Position numbers and translations under genes: made by a program
Notes under the pieces: generated by a model
Seen by the model: only the letters and a program-made list of their open reading frames with translations
What the model was told of the DNA's origin: nothing
The model's database searches: none
Assembly (NCBI GenBank): GCA_016789305.1
Contig: JAEURJ010000025.1
Span: 124,001 to 188,000 of the forward strand
Reading direction: 5' to 3'
From: Anaerolineales bacterium
Lineage (GTDB): Bacteria; Chloroflexota; Anaerolineae; Anaerolineales; Villigracilaceae
DNA length: 64,000 bases
In this document: one piece after another, positions 34,772-42,930 of the stretch
How positions within the stretch are numbered: the first letter of the stretch is position 1
Layout of the letters: every line of letters begins with the position of its first letter

Positions 34772-35623
34772 CTAGATATTAAGTTTTGCTTCACCGAACC
34801 TTTTCACAGTTTTGGGGTCGCGATGATCCAGAAACAGGCTCGTTTTCGTATCCAATGCCATGATGGCATTCATATCTTCCGGACCTAGTTCAAAATCGAA
34901 GATGTTGAAATTCTCGGCAATTCGTTCCTTCCGGACCGATTTGGGAATCACAACAACTCCTCTTTGCGTCAACCAGCGCAGAATCACCTGAGCAACGGTC
35001 TTCTGATATTTTCCGGCCAATGAATGCAACAATTCATTTTGGAAGATGTTGTTTTTTCCTTCCGCAAAGGGTCCCCAGGCTTCGATCTGCACACTGTTTT
35101 CGTGCAGGAATTTCTGCGTTTCAATTTGCTGATTGAATGGATGGGTCTCGATTTGATTAACTAATGGAATGACATCGTTATGAATGATCAAATCCATGAC
35201 CCGATCTGGCTGGAAATTACTGACTCCGATGGCTCGAATTCTGCCTGCTTTATACAATTCTTCCATCGCCCGCCAGGAACCATACACATCACCAAATGGT
35301 TGGTGGATCAAATAAAGATCCAAATAATCGAGTCCCAGCTTCGATAATGATTTTTCAAAAGCCGTCTTTGTACTTTCGCAACCAGCATCCTGCACCCAGA
35401 GTTTGGTTGTCACAAAGATCTCATCTCTTGACACGCCACTTCGTTTGATTGCCTTGCCGACCGCAGCTTCGTTTAAGTAAGCTGCCGCTGTATCGATCAG
35501 TCGATAGCCTGTCTGTAATGCTTCGTATACGCTTCTTTCACATTCCTCAGGGTCGGGCACTTGAAAGACCCCAAATCCCAGGAGGGGCATCTCTACCCCA
35601 TTGTTTAAAGTAATTTTTTGCAT
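34772..35623 (-). CDS. Aldo/keto reductase, AKR5-like
   Basis: The 283-aa protein shows LLGFGVFQVPDPEECERSV, LIDTAAAYLNEAAVG, FVTTKLWV and LYLIHQPFGD, the full catalytic tetrad, then VVIPKSVRKERIAENF for NADPH. It resembles the AKR at 31570 and YvgN/DkgA-type enzymes. It sits between the MFS gene and the AKR13-like gene on the same strand. Confidence 0.92.
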   Translation of the reverse strand: MQKITLNNGVEMPLLGFGVFQVPDPEECERSVYEALQTGYRLIDTAAAYLNEAAVGKAIKRSGVSRDEIFVTTKLWVQDAGCESTKTAFEKSLSKLGLDYLDLYLIHQPFGDVYGSWRAMEELYKAGRIRAIGVSNFQPDRVMDLIIHNDVIPLVNQIETHPFNQQIETQKFLHENSVQIEAWGPFAEGKNNIFQNELLHSLAGKYQKTVAQVILRWLTQRGVVVIPKSVRKERIAENFNIFDFELGPEDMNAIMALDTKTSLFLDHRDPKTVKRFGEAKLNI

Positions 35624-35702
35624 TTGTGACTTTCTCCTAATAGATGATTTTGAATGGTCAAATAAATGGTGGTCAATGCTTAAGTACGGAAGTTCATGTT
35701 TA

Positions 35703-37364
35703 TTAAGTCAATTGAGTGTACGGCACTGTCGGTATTTGCCGATCATCAGGGTGGATGGCTATCAGATGAGCGGCAGTCGGATTGACTCCCGGCTGTACAA
35801 ATGAAAAGGCGTGGGCTTCGATCTCCTGATCCATCACTGTGACACGAGCATGTTGGCGCATGTGTTCAGCCCACGAAGGGGCAAGGATAATTTCCAGATA
35901 GCGGTCAGGATCAGCCAGATCGCGAAAGAAATCCCAACGTATGGCGCCCTCTCGGTAGCGGAAACGGCGCATCTCCTCCATAGCATGAATAAATTTATCT
36001 GCCTGTTCAGGCGAAACGCGATACTCCACTGTAACCATCACCGGCCCATCTTCCGGGGCTGGGGTGATCGCCACTTGAGGCTCCGGCCAGTGCATGGAAG
36101 GAGACAAATCAAGATGTTGGATTGCTTTCAGGGACCAGTATCGGGTCGCTACCAACCCAACCACCAGAAACAATGCCGCGACGGTCAGTGCGAATCCATT
36201 CCCGAAATTTTCAGCTAATGCGCCCCATGCGAAGCTGCCGATGGACATCGCTCCAGCAAAAACAAGAAGATACAGCCCAAGAGCCCGCGCTCGCACCCAG
36301 GCTGGAGCGACTGTTGTTGCGGCAGTGGTTAAACTGGATGACGTTGCCAGCCAGGCCATTCCGCCCATCATCAAACAGATCACCAGTAGTGGCACAAAAC
36401 GAATGTAGGCTAGCGCGAGTGTAGCTCCCGCAAAAACAACAGCTGCCGCCGCGGTTAATCTGTCAACAGATAATAAAGCTCTCAGGCGATGTTGGATTAA
36501 TGCGCTGCTCACTGCGCCAAAGCCAAAGCTACCCAGCAGAATTCCGTATCCGGCTGCCCCGAGGTTCAACTCATATCTGGCTACAGCAGGCAAGAGTGCC
36601 CAGAGAGCGCTGGCGCCGATTGTGAAAACCCCGATGCGAACAAGAACAGCCTGCAATGCCGGGGCATGACGAACGTATCGCATTCCGGCAACGATGGCGC
36701 CGAGAATATCTTCGGGAGGAGTATTGCTTGGAATAATAGTGCGTCGCCAGCGGTAAATCGCCACCAGTACCCAGAGAAAAGAGACAGCATTCAAAAAGAA
36801 AACTGCCGCGGGACCCATAGTAGCAATGACGAGACCGCCAAGAGCTGGTCCAATGGCACGGGCAACGTTAAATCCTGTGGCATTCAGGGCAACTGCAGCG
36901 GGCAGGTCTTGACGTTCTACAAGATCAGGAACAATCGCCTGCCAGAGCGGTGCATCCAGTGCACTCCCTAATCCCATAAGGAAGGTCAGTGCCAACAAAG
37001 CCCAGGCATTTATGTGTTCCGCGAAAGTAAGTATTCCCAATACAAACGCGATGAGAAGCAACCAGGTCTCCGTGATCAACAACAGCTTCCTTCGGTCAAC
37101 AATGTCAGCAAGCGCTCCTGCAGGGAGTCCAAACAGAAAGACAGGCAGAAGAATAGCGGTTTGCATTAAGGCAACCAGAAGCGGAGAAGGAGTGAGCGAA
37201 GTCATCAGCCAGGAAGTACCTACGCTTTGCATCCAGGTACCAATATTGGATACGATCAACGCGATCCAAATCGAGCGAAAGATTGCCTTGCGGAGTGGGC
37301 TCCAGGGTGAATCGCCAGACATGTTATCTCTAGTAGCAGCAGATTTGCGTTGAGGATGATTCAT
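35703..37364 (-). CDS. MFS transporter with C-terminal monooxygenase-like domain
   Basis: The 553-aa protein has an EntS/MFS_3-type 12-helix transporter (about 25-420; motif-A-like loop LPAGALADIVDRRK), then a soluble tail of about 110 residues. The tail (VMVTVEYRVSPEQADKFIHA, then YREGAIRWDFFRD and YLEIILAPSWAEH) looks like an antibiotic-biosynthesis-monooxygenase (ABM) ferredoxin-like domain. Such fusions occur in a known MFS subgroup. The transported compound is unknown; efflux is likely. AGGAG lies about 9 bases before the ATG at 37364. Confidence 0.88.
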   Translation of the reverse strand: MNHPQRKSAATRDNMSGDSPWSPLRKAIFRSIWIALIVSNIGTWMQSVGTSWLMTSLTPSPLLVALMQTAILLPVFLFGLPAGALADIVDRRKLLLITETWLLLIAFVLGILTFAEHINAWALLALTFLMGLGSALDAPLWQAIVPDLVERQDLPAAVALNATGFNVARAIGPALGGLVIATMGPAAVFFLNAVSFLWVLVAIYRWRRTIIPSNTPPEDILGAIVAGMRYVRHAPALQAVLVRIGVFTIGASALWALLPAVARYELNLGAAGYGILLGSFGFGAVSSALIQHRLRALLSVDRLTAAAAVVFAGATLALAYIRFVPLLVICLMMGGMAWLATSSSLTTAATTVAPAWVRARALGLYLLVFAGAMSIGSFAWGALAENFGNGFALTVAALFLVVGLVATRYWSLKAIQHLDLSPSMHWPEPQVAITPAPEDGPVMVTVEYRVSPEQADKFIHAMEEMRRFRYREGAIRWDFFRDLADPDRYLEIILAPSWAEHMRQHARVTVMDQEIEAHAFSFVQPGVNPTAAHLIAIHPDDRQIPTVPYTQLT

Positions 37365-37389
37365 ACAATAAACTCTCCTGTTTCAAAAG

Positions 37390-37453
37390 TCAGCGACGAG
37401 CCAGAGCGCCATAACACATGGCGGCAATCACACCGCCGTCCTTCAGAGTCACT
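37390..37453 (-). pseudogene. SDR 3'-end relic
   Basis: About 64 bases are nearly identical to the last codons of the SDR gene at 39431. KDGGVIAAM then YGALARR and stop here corresponds to MDGGVIAAMRFGALARH there. Only this tail remains, between the MFS and AKR genes, which points to a past duplication and deletion around the Tat-anchored AKR and flavodoxin genes. Confidence 0.7.
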
Positions 37454-37457
37454 ACTA

Positions 37458-38501
37458 TCAATAGTCTGAAAACCGCTCATTACGCTCAAGCATAGTCAAG
37501 CGATCCATCTCATCCTGACTTAACTCAAAGTCAAAGATAGAGAGGTTTTCAAGGATATGATCGGGATTGCTCGAGCCAGGGATGGCGATGTTGCCCGCCT
37601 GCAGGTGCCAGCGAAGAATGATCTGCGCCGAGGTCTTATCGTGGGCTTCTGCAATGGACACAACAGTTTCATCGTTAAAGAGAATTTGTGTTTGTCCGCG
37701 TCCGCCCAGCGGGTACCAGCCTTCAAAAACCGTGCCATACTGTTCGAGATGATCTTTCATCTGCATGCTCTGATGGTACAAATGAGTTTCGTTCTGCAAA
37801 AGGGCAGGCGTAATGGTTGTTGCATTTGCCAGCCGATCAAAATCCTCGGGCGTGTAAAAATTCGACAGCCCGATCGAACGAAGCTTCCCGGTTCCCACCG
37901 CCCGTTCCATTGCCTGATATGCCTCCACATCGCTGCCTGGCTGGGAATGGTGCAGAATCATCAAATCAATATAATCCAGCCCCAGCCTCTCAAGAGAGGC
38001 TTCAATGGCGTTATCTCCGTCATTAAAATCGGCTGTCCACATTTTGGTGGTTACAAATATTTCTTCTCTTGTGACAAGACCTTCGTCAATTGCTCTTTGA
38101 ATGGCGCGTCCCACTGCCGCTTCATTCCCATAGATACGGGTGGTATCAATCAAACGGCCTCCATAAAGAAGCAGATGATAGGCGGAGTTTTCACACTGGC
38201 TATCAGACAGGCGAAAGGTTCCAAGCCCGATAATTGGCATGTTATAGCCACTGTTTAAGAGAACGGTTTCGGTTTCCAGTGATAGGTGGGAAGTTGATGC
38301 TGGCGTCGGCTCTGGAGACTGTGTGGCGGTTGGCGCAGATGTAGCTGTTGGCACAGAGGTGGATGTTGGCAAAGGGGGGTTGGTGGGTGCCGCAGATGGC
38401 GTAGTTCGAGGCGCACAAGCCGCCAGGAAACGGTTCAGGACAACACTGCCCATCCCCAGGGCAGCCAGCCGCAAAAAATCACGACGTGGTAATTTGGACA
38501 T
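37458..38501 (-). CDS. Tat-exported lipoprotein aldo/keto reductase
   Basis: About 347 aa. The ATG at 38501 (AAGGA upstream) opens a twin-arginine signal PRRDFLRLAALGMGS followed by the lipobox FLAAC, then a Thr/Pro/Ser-rich linker. The AKR domain has LIDTTRIYGNEAAVG, FVTTKMWT and LMILHHSQPG (tetrad) and IAIPGSSNPDHILENL. Tat export fits a cofactor-bound enzyme folded in the cytoplasm. AKRs outside the cytoplasm are uncommon because NADPH is scarce there. A frame extended to 38735 overlaps the next gene and is rejected. Confidence 0.85.
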   Translation of the reverse strand: MSKLPRRDFLRLAALGMGSVVLNRFLAACAPRTTPSAAPTNPPLPTSTSVPTATSAPTATQSPEPTPASTSHLSLETETVLLNSGYNMPIIGLGTFRLSDSQCENSAYHLLLYGGRLIDTTRIYGNEAAVGRAIQRAIDEGLVTREEIFVTTKMWTADFNDGDNAIEASLERLGLDYIDLMILHHSQPGSDVEAYQAMERAVGTGKLRSIGLSNFYTPEDFDRLANATTITPALLQNETHLYHQSMQMKDHLEQYGTVFEGWYPLGGRGQTQILFNDETVVSIAEAHDKTSAQIILRWHLQAGNIAIPGSSNPDHILENLSIFDFELSQDEMDRLTMLERNERFSDY

Positions 38502-38532
38502 GAGATTTTCCTTTTCTTGATTTCTTTCATGG

Positions 38533-39273
38533 TTACGTAAGCAGGTTGATGCGCTGCAGCCACGACTCGACCGCAGCGACGGCATCCTGCGCCTCTTCGC
38601 CGCGCACCGCCAGCCCATCGCCGACCGTCGCGCCGGGGCATGACGCGGTGTAGTCGCGCACAGTCGTTCCCAGTCCACTGCCCCCGTGTGTTGTGAAGGG
38701 AAAGATGGTTTTGCCGGTCCAGTCGAAGCCTTCAACGAAGGTGGACATGATCATGGGGGACCTGACGTTCCAGATAGGACTTCCCAGCAGCACGATGTCG
38801 TAGGGATCAATCGAGTCCAGCGGGTTTGCGATGGCTGGACGCGCATCGGACTCCTGTTCCTGTACGTTCTGCGCGACAGTTTCCTCATAATCGTCGGGGT
38901 AGGGATTGACGGGTTCGATCTGGTAAACGTCGCACCCGATGCGCTGGCTGATCATGCCCGCCAGGACTTCGGTGTTCCCAACATCGAGGTGAGTTCGCTC
39001 TCCATAGTAGTAGTTTTCACCAGCCCGCGAGAAGTAGACCAACAATACTTTATTTCCAGTCGAAGTTGGCTGGGCAGATTCCGTCTGCGGGGTGAGTGTT
39101 GCGCCGGTTGTGGCAGTGGCAGCCGCGGCGGAAGTGGCGGTCGGCTGAGGAAGCGTGGCTATCGCTTCGGGGGCAGGCTGCGGAGAGCAGGCTGCCAGGA
39201 AACGGTTCAAGGCAACACTGCCCATCCCCAAGGCGACCATCTGCAAGAAATCACGACGTGAAATTTTGAACAT
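38533..39273 (-). CDS. Tat-exported flavodoxin-like lipoprotein
   Basis: The 246-aa protein begins FKISRRDFLQMVALGMGS with lipobox FLAAC, a Tat lipoprotein signal closely matching that of the adjacent AKR. After a Pro/Thr/Ala-rich linker comes a flavodoxin fold: VLLVYFSRAGENYYYG (phosphate loop), IVLLGSPIWNVRSP and FTTHGGSGLG. It should bind FMN and act in electron transfer or quinone reduction outside the membrane. The ribosome site is weak. It lies 32 bases upstream of the AKR, and the two may work as a pair. Confidence 0.85.
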   Translation of the reverse strand: MFKISRRDFLQMVALGMGSVALNRFLAACSPQPAPEAIATLPQPTATSAAAATATTGATLTPQTESAQPTSTGNKVLLVYFSRAGENYYYGERTHLDVGNTEVLAGMISQRIGCDVYQIEPVNPYPDDYEETVAQNVQEQESDARPAIANPLDSIDPYDIVLLGSPIWNVRSPMIMSTFVEGFDWTGKTIFPFTTHGGSGLGTTVRDYTASCPGATVGDGLAVRGEEAQDAVAAVESWLQRINLLT

Positions 39274-39430
39274 GAGTTTTATTATTTCTCTATCGCACGC
39301 CTCTAACTTGTGAGTTCCCTCGCATTGTAAAACCTGGAGTTGACTCCAAGTCAAGGGGAGATATGAGATGACTTGCCTTTCGGCACCATTTCGTCAGTGA
39401 TACTGTTCCTTGTTGATGTGTTCCATCCAA

Positions 39431-40273
39431 TCAGTGGCGAGCCAGAGCGCCAAATCGCATGGCGGCAATCACACCGCCGTCCATCAGAAGGTCACTGCCC
39501 GTGATGAAAGTTCCCTCGGAACCCATGAGTAAAGCCGCCGCAGCACCAACTTCATCAGGTGTGCCGCCGCGATGAACCGCGCAAAGTTCGATCATTCGCT
39601 GATACCCAGCCGCGTTGGGACCTGTCATCTCATCCTTTGCGAGCGGGGTGTAGATGATGCCGGGGCTGATCGCATTGACCCGCGCTCCGCGCTCGCCCCA
39701 TTGAACAGCGGCAGATTGGACGCGCAGTGAGTTGGCGCGTTTTGAGATCATATATGCTCGTCCCGAGTCTGGCACTTGATCGGGTTGAAGCATCGGCAGG
39801 GATAGCAATTCATCTGTGGGAGTTTGTGCAAGCAACGCATCCTGCTCCCACCCAAACGGCGGAGACATGTGACCCGCCATGCTGGCGATGACAACACCTG
39901 ATCCGCCTGCCGCAATCACCTGCCCAAATTCCTCAAGCACCAGGGCCGTGCCGTACAGGTCAACTTTGAGAATCGCTTGCGGAGAAGCCTGCGTGGGCGA
40001 TAACCCTGCCGTGTGGATCACGCCAGTGACATCTCCCAGACCAGTTGCTGTAACCGCCAGCGCATGTACCGCCTCCCGTGAAGAAACGTCCACAAACTGA
40101 GTGCTGACCTGATACCCAATCGATGACAAAAGATCACTCGCGGCTTTGGCATTCGCCTCGCTCACATCTGCAATGAGCAGATGTTTTCCCACAGAGATAC
40201 GACGCGCAATCGCCTGACCAATCGCTCCCGCGCCAATCAATACAACAGCTTCTGTTCTTTGTGATGAACTCAT
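39431..40273 (-). CDS. Short-chain dehydrogenase/reductase (SDR)
   Basis: About 280 aa. VLIGAGAIGQAIARRIS is a Rossmann glycine motif (GAGAIGQ, variant of TGxxxGIG). VIHTAGLSP corresponds to NAG, the Ser in VIASMAGH and the Tyr-x-x-x-Lys in AYMISKRAN complete the active site, and NAISPGIIYTPL follows. The substrate is unknown. The second ATG (40273) is preferred because AAGGAG lies 7 bases upstream, while the first ATG abuts it directly. Confidence 0.9.
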   Translation of the reverse strand: MSSSQRTEAVVLIGAGAIGQAIARRISVGKHLLIADVSEANAKAASDLLSSIGYQVSTQFVDVSSREAVHALAVTATGLGDVTGVIHTAGLSPTQASPQAILKVDLYGTALVLEEFGQVIAAGGSGVVIASMAGHMSPPFGWEQDALLAQTPTDELLSLPMLQPDQVPDSGRAYMISKRANSLRVQSAAVQWGERGARVNAISPGIIYTPLAKDEMTGPNAAGYQRMIELCAVHRGGTPDEVGAAAALLMGSEGTFITGSDLLMDGGVIAAMRFGALARH

Positions 40274-40383
40274 TTTCATACTCCTTATATTTCATCCAAA
40301 ATCATTCAGTCCCTTTCAGTATTGCGCATGCGCGATCACAGGATTAGGACGATAGGGTTCTTTGATTCAGCAATACCTGTCTC

Positions 40384-41379
40384 TTATATTCCTGTCAATC
40401 GATCCAATTCTTCAGGATACCGGGCTCCTTGCACCTGGATCTTTGCTGCTGCGGTCTCAATCTCTTGTAGATCATCTGCCGTCAATTCAATACCTGCAGC
40501 GCCGATGTTTTCTTCGAAGCGTGAAAGCTTTGTTGTGCCTGGGATGGGCACGATCCAGGGCTTTTGTGCCAGCAGCCAGGCGAGCGCGATTTGACCAGGG
40601 GTTACATTCTTTTGACTTGCAATCCTGCCAAGCAGATTAACCAGAGCTTGATTAACTTTGCGATTCTCCTCTTGAAAACGAGGGATACGACTTCGCAAGT
40701 CAGAACTGTGGAAAGCTGTATTTGAATCGATCTTGCCGGTGAGGAAACCTTTTCCCAAAGGGCTGTACGGAACAAATCCGATACCAAGCTCTTCCAAGGT
40801 TGGCAACACCTCTTCTTCGGGAAGTTTCCACCACAGCGAGTATTCATTCTGAACAGCTGTAATCGGCTGAACCGCGTGTGCCTGGCGGATAGTTTTAGCA
40901 CTTGGCTCAGACAATCCAAAGTGTTTCACCTTGCCTTCCTGGATCAACTCCTTTACCGTACCCGCCACATCTTCAATGGGCACCTTCGGATCAACACGAT
41001 GCTGGTAATACAGGTCAATAACATCAACCTTGAGTCGCTTGAGGGATTCCTCGGCTGCCCGTTTGATATGAGCTGGCTGGCTATTCAGCCCACCCAAATT
41101 CGTTCGGGCGATCGGGTCGAGATTCCAACCGAACTTCGTAGCGATCACCACCTGGTTGCGGAAAGGTGACAGGGCTTCTCCAACCAGTTCTTCATTCACA
41201 AAGGGTCCGTATATTTCGGCAGTATCAAAGAAGGTGACGCCGCGTTCAACAGCTGCACGGATAAGCGCGATCATCTCCCGCCGGTCCGGGATTGGTTCAA
41301 AAGAGCGGCTCATTCCCATACAGCCAAGTCCAATGGCCGAAACTTCTAATTTGCTGCTTCCAAGGCTTCGCTTCTGCAT
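40384..41379 (-). CDS. Aldo/keto reductase, AKR13-like
   Basis: About 331 aa. MQKRSLGSSKLEVSAIGLGC begins at ATG 41379 with AGGAG 8 bases upstream. FFDTAEIYGPFVNEELVG, IATKFGWN and LYYQHRVDPK form the tetrad; PIPGTTKLSRFEENI binds NADPH. It is the promoter-proximal AKR and is divergent from the AraC-type gene across about 160 bases, the likely control region of the island. Close paralogue of the AKR at 33707. Confidence 0.92.
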   Translation of the reverse strand: MQKRSLGSSKLEVSAIGLGCMGMSRSFEPIPDRREMIALIRAAVERGVTFFDTAEIYGPFVNEELVGEALSPFRNQVVIATKFGWNLDPIARTNLGGLNSQPAHIKRAAEESLKRLKVDVIDLYYQHRVDPKVPIEDVAGTVKELIQEGKVKHFGLSEPSAKTIRQAHAVQPITAVQNEYSLWWKLPEEEVLPTLEELGIGFVPYSPLGKGFLTGKIDSNTAFHSSDLRSRIPRFQEENRKVNQALVNLLGRIASQKNVTPGQIALAWLLAQKPWIVPIPGTTKLSRFEENIGAAGIELTADDLQEIETAAAKIQVQGARYPEELDRLTGI

Positions 41380-41537
41380 GTTTGAAACTCCTATTCCGCG
41401 GAAAAGTTCATAAAAGGCGTCGGATAAAAATATTCTAGACCTTTTGGAGGGCATAGGGGTAGAATAATCATCCATAATGATTGTATGATTCTGCAAACCT
41501 GAGCGCATAATACTCAGAAAAGATTGAGAAATAGCTT

Positions 41538-42485
41538 ATGAATTCAATACTTCCAGATCAAACGGAGCGAGATACCCACAGATTGGAAACCAGTAGAAAT
41601 GAGCTGGCTGAATTGATCGCACGTAACCAGCGCGAGGATGGCTTTACAATGAAATTAAAAGGCCTGCTTCTCTTCCGCGAATCCGCACCGGGTGATTCAA
41701 TTCACAGTGTCTACAATCCATCCCTTTGCGTGGTTGCTCAAGGCAGCAAGGAGTTTTTCCTTGGTCGTGAACGCTATGTTTATGATCCTGCACACTATCT
41801 TCTGGTGACAGCAGAACTGCCACTGGTGGGGCATGTTATCGAAGCCACAAAAGAGCAGCCCTATCTAAGTCTCCGTCTGGAACTGGACCCTGCCTTGGTT
41901 AGCACGGTGATGATCGAAGCTGCTGAAATTTCTCCCAAGCAGCCTGTCGATGCTAAAGCGATGCATGTTGGGAGCTTGGATGCTGATCTTCTGGGTGCCG
42001 TGGTAAGGCTTGTCCGGCTTGTGGAAGTACCTGCTGAGGCCCCGTTCCTGGCACCATTGATCACGCGGGAGATCATTTACCGTTTATGGATGGGTGAACA
42101 GCACGACAGGCTTCTTCATATTACGGCTGTTGGCGGCTACACTCCACATATCGCCAAGGCGATTGAACTGCTCAATCAAGGCCTTGATCAACCGCTTCGA
42201 ATTGAACATATTGCACATGAACTTGGAATGAGTGTCTCCGGATTCCATCACCACTTCAAATCTGTCACAGCTATGAGTCCCTTGCAGTACCAGAAACGGC
42301 TACGGCTCCAGGAGGCCCGCCGTCTCATGCTCGGTGAAGGTCTTGACGCAACTAGTGCAGCCTTCCGCGTTGGCTATAGCGACGCTTCACATTTCAACCG
42401 GGAATATAAAAGCCTTTTTGGTTTACCGCCAATGCGTGACGTGGAACGACTGCGAGGCGATACAAGCCAAGGCATCGGTGCATAA
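41538..42485 (+). CDS. AraC-family transcriptional regulator
   Basis: The 315-aa protein has an N-terminal AraC_N cupin-like domain (SVYNPSLCVVAQGSKEFFLG) and two C-terminal helix-turn-helix motifs (RIEHIAHELGMSVSGFHHHF; ATSAAFRVGYSDASHFNREY). This type (YqhC/AraC_N) often controls neighbouring aldehyde reductase genes. Its divergent placement next to an AKR fits activation of the reductase genes by aldehydes or related stress (inference). Confidence 0.93.
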   Translation: MNSILPDQTERDTHRLETSRNELAELIARNQREDGFTMKLKGLLLFRESAPGDSIHSVYNPSLCVVAQGSKEFFLGRERYVYDPAHYLLVTAELPLVGHVIEATKEQPYLSLRLELDPALVSTVMIEAAEISPKQPVDAKAMHVGSLDADLLGAVVRLVRLVEVPAEAPFLAPLITREIIYRLWMGEQHDRLLHITAVGGYTPHIAKAIELLNQGLDQPLRIEHIAHELGMSVSGFHHHFKSVTAMSPLQYQKRLRLQEARRLMLGEGLDATSAAFRVGYSDASHFNREYKSLFGLPPMRDVERLRGDTSQGIGA

Positions 42486-42600
42486 TCGGATTAATAAATC
42501 TCCTTGTTCTTACTATTAGAGGGGAACGGTCAGATCATATTAACTTCGAATATTGCTTCAATCTGAATGTGTTGGATTGACTACTATGGGAATACATAAA

Positions 42601-42661
42601 TCAAAAACGGCAGAAATAAATCTCTGCCGTTTTTGATTTTGGCTTGATTGCAAGCCGTTTT
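42601..42661 (+). terminator. Two successive hairpin terminators after the AraC gene
   Basis: TCAAAAACGGCAGA (42601-42614) pairs with TCTGCCGTTTTTGA (42623-42636). A second stem GGCTTG/CAAGCC (about 42643-42658) is followed by GTTTTT. They end the AraC transcript at the right edge of the reductase genes. Confidence 0.8.
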
Positions 42662-42734
42662 TAGTCGAAAAATCCCAAAAAACAGTAAATTTCTGCCACC
42701 TACGTGTCGCCTACGTTCTTAAACGAAACTTATA

Positions 42735-42885
42735 CCCTTATACCGGATATGTATCCCGTCGAACAAATCCGATTGCGGCTTTGAAGTGAAAATGAAATTG
42801 CACATGAATATCTGTAATTTAGCCATCAACAAGGTTTACTAGGTTTGGTATTTTAATATCATTGCCCTGTTATCAAGGAAGGAGT
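42735..42885 (+). repeat. Repeat R2b, right border of the reductase island
   Basis: A direct, diverged copy of R2a (28755-28895). ATCCGATTGCGG is identical, and the flanking ATACC, TCCCG and GCCCTGTTATCAAG words keep their order. It lies just outside the AKR-AraC block, next to the unknown 496-aa gene. Confidence 0.6.
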
Positions 42886-42930
42886 TGTTCCAAGCAGGGT
42901 AGTGATTGCTTCCTTGTTGGCGGGAAGTAC

